25,190 bases of DNA from an uncultured Collinsella sp. (GCA_902469555.1 CABRDB010000091.1:1-25190); one strand, 5' to 3'. Positions 1 through 7,090 are shown, counted from the stretch's first letter. Notes: generated from the sequence alone by a model not told the origin. A program made the numbers and translations.

Positions 1-200
1 CCGGCGGGCCTGTTCCCAAAGTACACCGTTGAATCGCACAGAGGGGAGGAATGCGAATCAAACTCAACAGGGCAGGCTTTTTCATCGCCTATGGCCTGCT
101 CCGTTGCTGAATTTAATATAGTTCACCGTGGTTTACTTTGTAGCGTCAATATGCGCCGCCATAGTTTCTCCATAAGTTAGCCCTGGTAAACCTGCAACGG
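1..200. other. Left-edge intergenic region without a supported gene
   Basis: No reading frame here has convincing coding character. A 19-codon frame at 51-110 follows a GGGGAGGA stretch, but that stretch lies too close to its ATG. The part from about 110 to 190 is A+T-richer than the surroundings and may contain promoter elements for something to the left. An imperfect dyad pairs GGTTTAC near 130 with GTAAACC near 187. I assign no function. Confidence 0.4.
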
Positions 201-241
201 AAAACCACCACAAAGGGGACAGGCACCTTTGTGGTGGTTTT
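201..241. repeat. 41-bp palindromic repeat, copy 1 (probable terminator)
   Basis: Perfect 16-bp arms (AAAACCACCACAAAGG at 201-216, its reverse complement at 226-241) enclose the 9-base loop GGACAGGCA. It lies 16 bases after the stop codon of the minus-strand MGMT-like gene, and the arm supplies a run of T on either strand, so a bidirectional intrinsic terminator is the simplest reading. Three more copies occur at 2244-2284, 3199-3239 and 15944-15981. Confidence 0.85.
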
Positions 242-257
242 GGCCACGGCAGAGCTG

Positions 258-578
258 TTAGAGTCCGGCAGGCCAGCGACAGGCGGCCAGGTCGACGTGC
301 ATGTCGTCCTTAAACGCCACACCCTCCCCTAACAAAAGCTCACGCTGAGCATCGGGACCGCCAAAGGCAAAGCCCTCACAAATGCGACCATCGGCAAACA
401 CCACGCGATGACAGGGAATCTCGCCGGGGCGCGGATTGCTATGCAGCGCATACCCCACATAGCGCGCACTTCGCGGGCGACCGGCGAGCAGCGCCACCTG
501 ACCGTACGTGGCGACCATCCCCTCGGGGATCTGCTCGACCACCTCATACACCCGTTCAAAAAAGCCCTCAGACGCCAT
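258..578 (-). CDS. MGMT-family / alkyltransferase-like DNA-binding protein
   Basis: A 106-residue protein with the C-terminal DNA-binding domain of O6-alkylguanine-DNA alkyltransferase and no N-terminal domain. The family binds alkylated guanine in DNA, flips the base out and, where the cysteine is active, takes the alkyl group irreversibly. Seen here: the helix-turn-helix segment with Tyr25 and an Arg39 finger (SARYVG), the active-site motif IPCHRVV with Cys56 retained, and the closing LLLGEGVAF. Alkyltransferase-like (ATL) proteins of this length normally replace the cysteine, usually by Trp, so this is either a minimal true transferase or an ATL that kept Cys. The ATG at 578 is chosen because AAGGGAG lies six bases upstream; the longer frame would read back through the 613-702 palindrome. 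A repeat follows the stop as a likely terminator. Confidence 0.85.
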   Translation of the reverse strand: MASEGFFERVYEVVEQIPEGMVATYGQVALLAGRPRSARYVGYALHSNPRPGEIPCHRVVFADGRICEGFAFGGPDAQRELLLGEGVAFKDDMHVDLAACRWPAGL

Positions 579-612
579 CGCTCGCTCCCTTCTCCGCATT
601 AACAGCATAAAG

Positions 613-702
613 AAATGATCCCTTGGGGACGGAGGAAAACGGATCATTCGCGGCCTCCATGCGGTCGATGATCCGTTTTCCTCCGTCCCCAAGGGATCAT
701 TT
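613..702. repeat. Large perfect inverted repeat, 35-bp arms, GGGGACGGAGG family
   Basis: Arms at 613-647 and 668-702 are perfect reverse complements enclosing a 20-base loop (648-667). The arm core reads CTTGGGGACGGAGGAAAACG. It lies 13 bases beyond the stop of the DegV gene and 34 bases ahead of the MGMT-like start, both on the minus strand. It can therefore terminate degV transcription and would form an extremely stable hairpin in any read-through mRNA. No transposase is present; it looks like a REP/MITE-type element. Confidence 0.85.
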
Positions 703-715
703 GTTGGCAGGTCGG

Positions 716-1570
716 TTAGTTGGCGGGCTGGAAGAAGGCTACGGCTACGGCACCGGGGCCCACGTGGGTGCCGATGGTGGCGCCGATGGTGTGGACGGGC
801 AGCTCGCCCTCGGCGTGGTCAGCCCACAATGCCGCGCTGTCCTCGATATACTTCTTGAGCACCGCATCCGAAAGACCCGTATAGCCGAGCGCAAGCGGCA
901 TGGAAAAGTCGATACCGCCCGCCATTTCGACCTTTTGGTTCAGCAGGTTGCGGCCGTTCTTGGAACCGCGCGCCTTTCCCAGCTGCACGATCAGACCGTC
1001 CTCGACAGCTACCACGGGCTTTACGTTGAGCAGCGTACCCACGGCGCCGGCCGCAGCAGACAGACGACCGCCGCGCACCAGATACTCAAGCGTCTCGAGC
1101 AGGCCGATAACCACCACGCGGTCGCGCACGGCCTCGACCGCCGCCGCGATCTGGGCCGCACTACGGCCCTCGTCCACCAAGCGCAGCGCATACTCGACCA
1201 GCACGCGCTCGCCCAGTGTGACGTTGTTGCTATCTACCACGTACACGTCGCCGCCCGGCGCCTCGGCTAGTGCGGTACGGGCGCTCTGATTGGTGCCCGA
1301 GAGCTTAGCGCCCACGGTAATAATCACAGCCTCGTCGCCAGCCTCACGAACCTCGGCGATAGCCTGCGAAAACGCGTACGGGTTTACCTGGCCGGTCTTG
1401 GGCAGCTCATCGCGCTCCACGAGCATCTCGTAAAAGCGCTGGTGATCGATGTCGACGCCATCCATGTACACATCAGTGCCAAAGGTGACGGACAGCGGCA
1501 AAACGTCCAGTGCCGGGTGCTCGGCCGGCGACATATCGCTTGCAGAATCGGTAATAATGCGGACGGACAT
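716..1570 (-). CDS. DegV family fatty-acid-binding protein
   Basis: 284 residues, the usual DegV length. DegV proteins bind a fatty acid in a cleft between two alpha/beta domains; in Firmicutes the FakB members present it to the kinase FakA for acyl-phosphate formation. Seen here: the N-terminal VRIITDSASDM motif with the phosphate-side serine, LPLSVTFGTDVYMDG, KTGQVNP in place of the common T-S-Q-P loop, SGTNQSA, and a C-terminal half with GLLETLEYLVRGGRLS and TIGTHVGPGAVAVAF. These are all hallmark segments. The ATG at 1570 is preceded by AGAAAGGA and is preferred over an upstream ATG at 1675 whose extension has no family character. It is transcribed in the same direction as the MarR gene with a 119-base gap, so co-regulation is possible but not shown. 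No fakA is visible nearby. Confidence 0.93.
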   Translation of the reverse strand: MSVRIITDSASDMSPAEHPALDVLPLSVTFGTDVYMDGVDIDHQRFYEMLVERDELPKTGQVNPYAFSQAIAEVREAGDEAVIITVGAKLSGTNQSARTALAEAPGGDVYVVDSNNVTLGERVLVEYALRLVDEGRSAAQIAAAVEAVRDRVVVIGLLETLEYLVRGGRLSAAAGAVGTLLNVKPVVAVEDGLIVQLGKARGSKNGRNLLNQKVEMAGGIDFSMPLALGYTGLSDAVLKKYIEDSAALWADHAEGELPVHTIGATIGTHVGPGAVAVAFFQPAN

Positions 1571-1689
1571 AGCGAATCCTTTCTTGCGCAGGTCCCGCGC
1601 AGGGAATTTTGACAGCAATGCCCCGGCACGGTATACGCGCTCAAACGGGACGATGCAGTTGTTAATGGGAAGCAAATGCCTAGGCGGCC

Positions 1690-2139
1690 CTACAGCTCGC
1701 GCAAGGTGTTGAGAATCGTGCGCAGCGATGCATACATTTGCTCGCGCTGCTCCACACCCATGGCCTTACCGGTGGCGTCGAGCACTTCGCGAATAATGCG
1801 ATCGGCCTCGTTCATGCTCTCGCCGCCCAACGTGGTCAGGCGAACCGGGGCGCGATACTTAACGGCGGCATCGCCCGAATCGTCGACCTCGACGTAGCCA
1901 CCCTCCTCCAGATGCGCCAGCGTGCGCGAGACGGCAGCGCGGGTCACGCCAGCCATGCGGGCGAGGTCGGCACCAGTCAGGCCATCCTTGCTGCGCTCAA
2001 GATAGTACAGGCACATGATGTCGGAGCCCTTAAGGCCCAGCCTGGCGCCCTCAGATGTCTTAATGCGCTGGATCTCCTTGTAGAGTCCGCTGATCAGTCC
2101 GACAAAGTCCTCGAAACGTGTCTCGTCGTTCTGCTGCAT
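1690..2139 (-). CDS. MarR family transcriptional regulator
   Basis: 149 residues with the MarR winged-helix layout: an N-terminal dimerisation helix, then GLKGSDIMCLYYLERSKDGL, the HTH segment LTGADLARMAGVTRAAVSRT with recognition helix VTRAAVSRTLAHLEEGGYV, and a wing around residues 85-105 (GDAAVKYRAPVRLTTLG), followed by C-terminal dimerisation helices. MarR proteins are usually repressors released by small phenolics, lipids or oxidation. The ligand cannot be read here. The start has GAAAGGCGG upstream. The gene lies directly before degV on the same strand, so degV is a candidate target along with its own promoter. An imperfect dyad (GCTAACGGGTAAAC, 2169-2182) lies in its upstream region but is too weak to call an operator. 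Confidence 0.9.
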   Translation of the reverse strand: MQQNDETRFEDFVGLISGLYKEIQRIKTSEGARLGLKGSDIMCLYYLERSKDGLTGADLARMAGVTRAAVSRTLAHLEEGGYVEVDDSGDAAVKYRAPVRLTTLGGESMNEADRIIREVLDATGKAMGVEQREQMYASLRTILNTLREL

Positions 2140-2243
2140 GGGAGACGACCGCCTTTCGCTTGCATAATGCTAACGGGTAAACATCTTAGCCGTACCCAGC
2201 GATCACAAGCCCCGCACGCACTATTTGTTAACTCATCAACATA

Positions 2244-2284
2244 AAAACCACCACAAAGGGGACAGGCACCTTTGTGATGGTTTT
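2244..2284. repeat. 41-bp palindromic repeat, copy 2 (probable terminator)
   Basis: Same sequence as copy 1 apart from one arm mismatch (GTGATGG for GTGGTGG). It lies 25 bases past the stop of the minus-strand B3/4 gene and upstream of the MarR gene, consistent with termination between the two units. Confidence 0.85.
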
Positions 2285-2309
2285 GGGCATCAATAGGTTC
2301 TAGGCGCCG

Positions 2310-3029
2310 CTACAGCTCCACGCAGGGATTGTCGCGGGTCACAAGCGTCTTAACGACAACCGTCGCCCCCAGATAGCGCTCAAGAAGCTCGGCCAAGCGA
2401 TCGATGGCGGCCTGGCAGTCCCCCATGCGCTCGGGCTCAACACATTCAATCGCCAAAAACACGTCGGCCGAATCGTCGGACAGAGCCGTTCGAACGCCGT
2501 CGCGCCAGTTCCAGCAGCGGCACACGGCACCTGCATCGTCGATATAAGCGAGCTCGCCGGGCAGCGTCGGGTCATCCGCTTCCTCGCCAAGCGGCAAGAA
2601 CGCATCGCCACCGTCGGTCACCTTCAAGCGAAGATCTCCCTCAATCGCATGCAAATCCTCGCCTCCCACGGGCAGTGCGTAGGACAGCGACACCGTGTTG
2701 TAAATATCCACCGCCGGTGTGATATGACCGACCGGCTTGCCTTTGAGCACGCGCTTGAGCAGGTTCTCGATTGAGCAACGCGCGCCCTTTTTGGTCTTGA
2801 ACAGACGATAGGCCTCGCGCCATGCCTTGACCGGCGCATTCTCGCTGATAGTATCGCTGGTCAGGTGGCGCTCCGCATCGATGTTGGCACGGTCGAGCAG
2901 CGCTGCAATCGCGTCCACGTCCTCTTGAGGAATCTGAGCCGCGGGCTTCATGCCCTCCACGACCACAACACCGATTGCCGCCTGCGGAAACAGCTCCCAA
3001 AATGAATCCTCGGCAATAAAGCTCTTCAT
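2310..3029 (-). CDS. B3/4 (PheT-like) domain protein, probable tRNA-editing-type factor
   Basis: 239 residues, a free-standing version of the B3/B4 domain found in the beta subunit of phenylalanyl-tRNA synthetase, where it hydrolyses mischarged Tyr-tRNA(Phe). Stand-alone members are widespread in bacteria and thought to bind or edit aminoacyl-tRNA, mostly without direct proof. Family segments seen: FWELFPQAAIGVVVVEG at the start, the central PVKAWREAYRLFKTKKGARCSIENLLKRV, then KPVGHITPAVDIYNTVSLSYALPVGGEDL and a terminal VFLAIECVE strand. The ATG at 3029 has AAGGGAG five bases upstream. A candidate promoter (3172-3200) leaves a leader of roughly 135 bases with several hairpins. The gene lies between two copies of the 41-bp repeat and is probably monocistronic. 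Function is inferred from the fold family only. Confidence 0.88.
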   Translation of the reverse strand: MKSFIAEDSFWELFPQAAIGVVVVEGMKPAAQIPQEDVDAIAALLDRANIDAERHLTSDTISENAPVKAWREAYRLFKTKKGARCSIENLLKRVLKGKPVGHITPAVDIYNTVSLSYALPVGGEDLHAIEGDLRLKVTDGGDAFLPLGEEADDPTLPGELAYIDDAGAVCRCWNWRDGVRTALSDDSADVFLAIECVEPERMGDCQAAIDRLAELLERYLGATVVVKTLVTRDNPCVEL

Positions 3030-3165
3030 ACGTGCTCCCTTCACGATTCGTGCCAACACGGGCGCTCAAACAAAAAGCGCCCTTACAACGGCCACCTTCA
3101 TAGTCCTACGGTGCCGTCACAAGAGCGCTCACGCTGTCCCCATCCGGAGAAGGGGACGATATGTC
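3030..3165 (-). promoter_or_regulatory. Structured 5' leader of the B3/4 gene
   Basis: On the minus strand the leader can form GUCCCC-loop-GGGGAC (3136-3157; its loop begins UUC), a GAGCGCTC palindrome, and GGGCGC-loop-GCGCCC (3060-3082) a short distance before the Shine-Dalgarno. CCCUUC in the first hairpin is complementary to GAAGGG at the ribosome binding site. An AAGGUGGCC stretch (about 3096-3104) lies between the hairpins. The hairpins are visible in the sequence; any regulatory role is inference. Confidence 0.35.
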
Positions 3166-3171
3166 AGGCGT

Positions 3172-3200
3172 ATTGTAACCTGAGTCATCCGCGCGAGCAA
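3172..3200 (-). promoter_or_regulatory. Candidate promoter of the B3/4 gene
   Basis: On the minus strand TTGCTC (3195-3200) is separated by 17 bases from TACAAT (3172-3177), a good -10 with a weak -35. The -35 overlaps the end of repeat copy 3. Confidence 0.45.
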
Positions 3201-3239
3201 AACCACCACAAAGGTGCCTGTCCCCTTTGTGGCGGTTTT
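3199..3239. repeat. 41-bp palindromic repeat, copy 3, reverse orientation (probable terminator)
   Basis: Same element as copies 1 and 2, inserted the other way round: the loop on the plus strand reads TGCCTGTCC. One arm mismatch (GGCGG) is present. It starts 15 bases beyond the stop of pckA on the minus strand. Confidence 0.85.
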
Positions 3240-3254
3240 GGACCTGAGGCGACG

Positions 3255-4925
3255 CTAGTGGCGGAGTCCCAGCAGGCCGCGGCCGCGATGACGGGCGTCG
3301 GCGTGCACCTGAGCGTGCGGACCGGCGGCCTTGACGGACTCGGGCAGGTGCGAGTACTTCTTCTCGAAGTTCTCCTCGAACATCACAGCCAGGTTGTGTG
3401 CGGCCTCGTCGTAGCGAGCGGTGCTCTGCCAGTACTGGCGCGGCACCAGAATGCCGTCGGGCACACCGTGGCACGTGGTGGGAATGTCGACGTTAAAGAT
3501 ATCGTCATGCACGAACTCGCTGTCCTCGATGGTACCGTCGAGGGCGCGGGCCACCAGCGCGCGCGTGTAGGCAAGCTCGATGCGATGACCCACGCCATAG
3601 CCGCCGCCAATCCAGCCGGTGTTGACCAGGTACACACGCGTGCGGCCGTCGGCGATGCGCTCACCGAGCATCTTGGCATAGACCATGGGGTCGAGCGGCA
3701 TAAACGGCTCGCCAAACAGCGAAGAGAACGTGGGAGTGGGCTCGGTGACGCCGACCTCGGTGCCGGGGATCTTGGCCGTAAAGCCCGTCACAAAGTGATA
3801 CATGGCGGCGTCGGCCGTCAGACGCGAGATGGGCGGCAGCACGCCAAAGGCATCGCAGGTCAGGAACAGCACGACGCTCGGAGTGGTGCCCATGCCCTTG
3901 GTCCACGCGTTGGGGATATGCTCGACGGGATAGGCCACACGCGTATTGTGCGTGATCGAGACGTCGTCATAGTTGGGCTTGCGGTTCTCGTCGAGCACTA
4001 CGTTTTCGCAGATGGCGCCAAAGCGAACGGCGTTGAAGATCTCGGGCTCGTGGAACGCGTCCAGGCCCTCGCACTTGGCATAGCAGCCGCCCTCGACGTT
4101 AAAGATACCCATGTCGGACCAGCCGTGCTCGTCGTCACCGATTAACAGGCGCGTGGGGTTAGCCGAAAGCGTGGTCTTGCCCGTGCCCGAAAGGCCAAAG
4201 AACACGGCCGTCTCGTGCGTGACGGGATCCATGCTGGCCGAGCAGTGCATGGGCAGTACGTCGTCCTCGACAGGCAGCAGGTAGTTCATGACGCTGAAGA
4301 TGGACTTTTTGATTTCGCCGGAGTAACCGGTGCCGGCAACCAGAATCACGCGCTCCTGGAAGTTGATGACCACGGCGGCGCTGGAGTTGAGGCCCTTGAT
4401 GGCGGGGTCGCACTGGTAGCCAGGTGCCGCGAGCACGCAGAAGTCCGGCTCGCCGGTGCGCGCAATTTCGCGGGCGAGCGGACGGGCGAGCATCTGCTTA
4501 ATGAAGAGCGCTTGGCTGGCGCGCTCGCAGGCGACGAGCAGGCGACGCGTGTGGTTGCGGTCGGCGCCCGCCATGCCGCGCGTAACGAACACGTCGCGCT
4601 CGTTGAGGTAGTCGACGATACCGGCCTTGATGGCCTCGTAGCTCTCGATCGAAAGCGGGCGGTTGACAGCGCCCCAGGCAATCTTGTCGTGGACATCGGG
4701 GGTGTCAACGATAAAGCGATCGTTGGGAGAACGACCAGTGCGCTCCCCCGTCTCGATCACCAGCGCGCCGTTGGATGCCATGCGACCTTCGTTGCGGCGG
4801 ATGGCATGCTCGACGAGCTCGGCTGCCGGCAGGTCAACCAGCAGGCGGGGCTGGTTCTCAGCGGGGTCTTCGACCAGCGTAATGCCAAAATTGGACAGAA
4901 CTTCTGCAGGGGTAACACCAGGCAT
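3255..4925 (-). CDS. pckA: ATP-dependent phosphoenolpyruvate carboxykinase
   Basis: 556 residues, close to the roughly 540 of bacterial ATP-dependent PEPCK. It interconverts oxaloacetate plus ATP with PEP, CO2 and ADP in the cytosol. In fermenters with CO2 fixation it often runs toward oxaloacetate and yields ATP. Seen here: the oxaloacetate-binding RTGRSPNDR (62-70), the metal-site lysine region YSGEIKKS (201-208), the P-loop GLSGTGKTT (244-252) and kinase-2 motif IGDDEHGWSD (262-271), then VEGGCYAKCEGL. The C-terminus ends in an Arg/His-rich tail of about 20 residues that looks unconserved. The ATG at 4925 has a strong AAAGGAGG four bases upstream; an in-frame ATG at 5039 gives an extension without family character. 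The upstream region holds a perfect 16-bp palindrome (5000-5015) that could be an operator. Repeat copy 3 follows the stop as a terminator. Confidence 0.97.
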   Translation of the reverse strand: MPGVTPAEVLSNFGITLVEDPAENQPRLLVDLPAAELVEHAIRRNEGRMASNGALVIETGERTGRSPNDRFIVDTPDVHDKIAWGAVNRPLSIESYEAIKAGIVDYLNERDVFVTRGMAGADRNHTRRLLVACERASQALFIKQMLARPLAREIARTGEPDFCVLAAPGYQCDPAIKGLNSSAAVVINFQERVILVAGTGYSGEIKKSIFSVMNYLLPVEDDVLPMHCSASMDPVTHETAVFFGLSGTGKTTLSANPTRLLIGDDEHGWSDMGIFNVEGGCYAKCEGLDAFHEPEIFNAVRFGAICENVVLDENRKPNYDDVSITHNTRVAYPVEHIPNAWTKGMGTTPSVVLFLTCDAFGVLPPISRLTADAAMYHFVTGFTAKIPGTEVGVTEPTPTFSSLFGEPFMPLDPMVYAKMLGERIADGRTRVYLVNTGWIGGGYGVGHRIELAYTRALVARALDGTIEDSEFVHDDIFNVDIPTTCHGVPDGILVPRQYWQSTARYDEAAHNLAVMFEENFEKKYSHLPESVKAAGPHAQVHADARHRGRGLLGLRH

Positions 4926-4999
4926 GGGGCCTCCTTTAAAAACGCGGCACGTGGACGCGGCGCGCACTTTACTCACGTAAAGCCCGTTGTACCCGATAT

Positions 5000-5015
5000 G
5001 CAAAAACGTTTTTGC
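5000..5015. promoter_or_regulatory. Perfect 16-bp palindrome, candidate pckA operator
   Basis: GCAAAAACGTTTTTGC is a perfect dyad centred on CG, the form of many LacI/CcpA-type operators, though half-site spacing differs from the classical cre box. It lies 75 bases ahead of the pckA start. On the minus strand a TTGCCG abuts it and TATCGG follows about 16 bases on, so it may occupy a promoter spacer. Confidence 0.4.
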
Positions 5016-5066
5016 GGCAAGGGCGGCAAGCCCGCCCAACGGTCAAAAATCGCAGGCAAGCGGCCC

Positions 5067-5202
5067 AGTCATTGGGGACGTTCTTAAACGACTAGTCATT
5101 GGGGACACTCTTGAACAGGCAACATTCAAGGAGCGTCCCCGGATGCCGGCACTTAGGGACGTTCCCAAAGTGCCGGCACATAAGGAACGTCCCTAAGTGC
5201 CG
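5067..5202. repeat. Cluster of GGGGAC-type repeats with mutually exclusive hairpins
   Basis: Two direct copies beginning AGTCATTGGGGAC lie at 5067-5089 and 5094-5116, followed by a partly inverted unit (5125-5140). A perfect 19-bp inverted repeat pairs 5147-5165 with 5184-5202 (CGGCACTTAGGGACGTTCC and its complement). A competing perfect 11-bp pair, TGCCGGCACTT at 5144-5154 with 5168-5178, shares the same left arm, so only one can form. The cluster lies between divergent pckA and the flippase gene. Confidence 0.8.
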
Positions 5203-5304
5203 ACTACTGAATGGCGCCGCCGAAATTATTGAACAACCTGTTCAAAAACACGAATGGATACCACCGCGACTATACTAGAGCGCAGCAATAGAAAGGACCC
5301 CGCT

Positions 5305-6885
5305 TTGAGCATCACGCCCCTCGATAGCATTCGCCGCGCCATCGCCCGCCGCAACGGCATCTCCAACCCCGCTGCATTGAAAGACGGCGCCGCGAAGGCC
5401 CAGGGCGGCCGCATCGAGAACGGCCTCTTCCCTGCCTCCCACACGGCCGAAGAGCTCGCACGCATCCAGGAGCTGAGTCAGCGCAACGCCGGCGGACCCG
5501 ATAGCAGCCAAGCCACACGTCGCCGGCGCGAACGCGATCAGGAGCCCGGCCCCGTCCGCCGCATGGTCAACGCTTGGTGGAACCGCCTGCTCGGCGCCAT
5601 CTACGGCGGCGGCTTCTCCATGCAGGAAGCGGAATACGAGGAGCACGCCACCCGCCGCGACTATCTCTGGAATACCCTGGGCACCGCCGTGTGGGGCATG
5701 GCGTTTCCTCTGCTCACCATCGTGTCCACACAGCTCGTGGGCGCCGAAGAAGCAGGCAAATTCTCCATCGCCTTCGTCACCGGCACGCTCATCATGATCG
5801 CGTGCAACTACGGCGTGCGCAATTTCCAGGTCTCAGACATCGACGAAAAGACGTCCTTTGCCTCCTACCAGCTCAACCGCTGGCTTTGCGGAGCGCTCGC
5901 CCTAGGCTGCGGCCTCATGTACAGCAGCGCCCGCGGCTATGACGCGCATATGGCGACGATCGGCCTGGGCGTCTACCTCTACAAGGTGATCGACGGCGTC
6001 GCCGACGTGTACGAAGGCCGCCTGCAGCAGGCCGACAAGCTCTACTTGGCTGGCATGAGTCAAACGCTACGCTCCGTCGGCGTCATCGCGGTCTTCAGCG
6101 TGGCGCTGTTCCTCACGCGTAGCATGCCCATCGCGGCCATGGCCATGGGCATCGCCGCGATCGCCTCGCTCGTGCTGGTCACCGCGCCGCTCGCCCTGCT
6201 CGAGACCGAAAAATCGCGCCGCGTAAGCCTGCGTGAGGTCGGCCACCTGTTTGTCCAGTGCGCCCCACTCTTTGGCGCGCTATTCCTGTTCAACCTAATT
6301 GAGAGCATGCCCAAGTTTGTGATGGAAGGCAAGCTGGCATACAAATATCAGCTGTACTTTAATGCCCTGTTCTTTCCGGCGCAGGCTATTCTGTTGAGCA
6401 TTGGATTTGTCTATAAACCGCAGCTCCTGCGCTTGTCGAGCATTTGGGCTAATCCTCGCAAGCGTCGTCGCTTTGACCTGATTATTGTTGCCGTTATGGC
6501 GCTGATCGTGGTCATCACCGGCGTGTGCGCCGCATTTATGGCAGGTCCCGGTATTCCCCTCATGAGCTTTATGTACGGTCTCAGCTTTGAGCGCTACCGT
6601 ACGCTGGCGCTGCTAATGGTCCTCGCCGGCGGCGTCACCGCGGCCATCGACTTTATCTACGCCATCATCACGGTGCTGCGCCATGCCGGCGACGTCACCA
6701 AGGTCTACCTGATTTGTTTTGCCGTGAGCGTGGTACTCCCGGTGATCCTGATCAACCTGCTGGGCCTGATGGGTGCCGTCGTAAGCTACCTGGCTATCAT
6801 GGCCCTACTGCTGGTGCTGCTGATTGTCGAGTACGCCCACATCCGCCAACGCATAGAACGAGCCCGCAACCCATACGGCGCCTAA
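5305..6885 (+). CDS. Wzx/MOP-type polysaccharide flippase-like membrane protein
   Basis: 526 residues with a soluble N-terminal part of roughly 110 residues rich in Arg/Ala, then a multi-spanning membrane region (about 12 hydrophobic helices) opening with YLWNTLGTAVWGMAFPLLTIVSTQLVG, the pattern of lipid-linked polysaccharide exporters of the MOP superfamily. Such proteins move undecaprenyl-linked sugar units across the cytoplasmic membrane. No glycosyltransferase or polymerase gene lies next to it, so the substrate is unknown and the gene seems to stand alone. I prefer a TTG start at 5305: GAAAGGA ends seven bases upstream, and a TATACT (5271-5276) that could be its -10 lies inside the frame that begins at the ATG at 5254. 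If that TATACT is not used, the ATG at 5254 remains possible, adding 17 residues. The long soluble N-terminus is unusual for Wzx. Confidence 0.8.
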   Translation: MSITPLDSIRRAIARRNGISNPAALKDGAAKAQGGRIENGLFPASHTAEELARIQELSQRNAGGPDSSQATRRRRERDQEPGPVRRMVNAWWNRLLGAIYGGGFSMQEAEYEEHATRRDYLWNTLGTAVWGMAFPLLTIVSTQLVGAEEAGKFSIAFVTGTLIMIACNYGVRNFQVSDIDEKTSFASYQLNRWLCGALALGCGLMYSSARGYDAHMATIGLGVYLYKVIDGVADVYEGRLQQADKLYLAGMSQTLRSVGVIAVFSVALFLTRSMPIAAMAMGIAAIASLVLVTAPLALLETEKSRRVSLREVGHLFVQCAPLFGALFLFNLIESMPKFVMEGKLAYKYQLYFNALFFPAQAILLSIGFVYKPQLLRLSSIWANPRKRRRFDLIIVAVMALIVVITGVCAAFMAGPGIPLMSFMYGLSFERYRTLALLMVLAGGVTAAIDFIYAIITVLRHAGDVTKVYLICFAVSVVLPVILINLLGLMGAVVSYLAIMALLLVLLIVEYAHIRQRIERARNPYGA

Positions 6886-6964
6886 TTAGCTGCCCGGTCA
6901 CCGGAATTTGCGATGGAATCACCCCGGCTGGGGTCTCGTTGCGGACAATATTCATCACGCAAAA
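6886..6964. other. 3' flank of the flippase gene with a weak terminator-like hairpin
   Basis: ACCCC-GGCT-GGGGT at 6921-6934 forms a compact hairpin without a clear T tract. An AATTAGCTGCCC piece just after the stop echoes AATTAGCTACC at 7179-7189, a fragment of the local repeat family. No gene is present. Confidence 0.4.
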
Positions 6965-7087
6965 CTAAGTGAGTAGACTTTTACCGAATCCCCGACCACA
7001 CCAACAGAGCACAAGTCTGTGACCTGCGGTTTTATTGAGGCAAATATGTTGGGTGCTCGGCATTTCCAAAAAAGTCTACTCACTTAG
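6965..7087. repeat. 123-bp module with perfect 18-bp terminal inverted repeats
   Basis: CTAAGTGAGTAGACTTTT at 6965-6982 is repeated exactly in inverted orientation at 7070-7087. The 87-base interior can form ACAGA/TCTGT (7004-7008 with 7016-7020) and GAGCAC/GTGCTC (7007-7012 with 7053-7058). On the minus strand a frame stays open through the whole module (GTG at 7083 to TGA at 6955, 42 residues), but it has no ribosome binding site and begins in the repeat. No target duplication is evident. A non-autonomous mobile element or a structured RNA are both possible. Confidence 0.75.
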
Positions 7088-7090
7088 CCG

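Noticed and set aside
51..110. 19-codon frame (MRIKLNRAGFFIAYGLLRC) after GGGGAGGA
   Set aside because: The Shine-Dalgarno-like run touches the ATG, the peptide has no family and no neighbour suggests a leader peptide.
201..241. CRISPR-like array from the repeated ACCACCACAAAGG elements
   Set aside because: Copies are kilobases apart, palindromic and lack regular spacers; no cas gene is present.
3111..5087. Long plus-strand frames opposite pckA
   Set aside because: They mirror a certain gene, lack ribosome sites and are typical antisense open frames in GC-rich DNA.
6955..7083. 42-codon minus-strand frame through the 123-bp module
   Set aside because: Its GTG lies in the terminal repeat, there is no ribosome site, and the module is better described by its inverted ends; kept only as a test in the findings.
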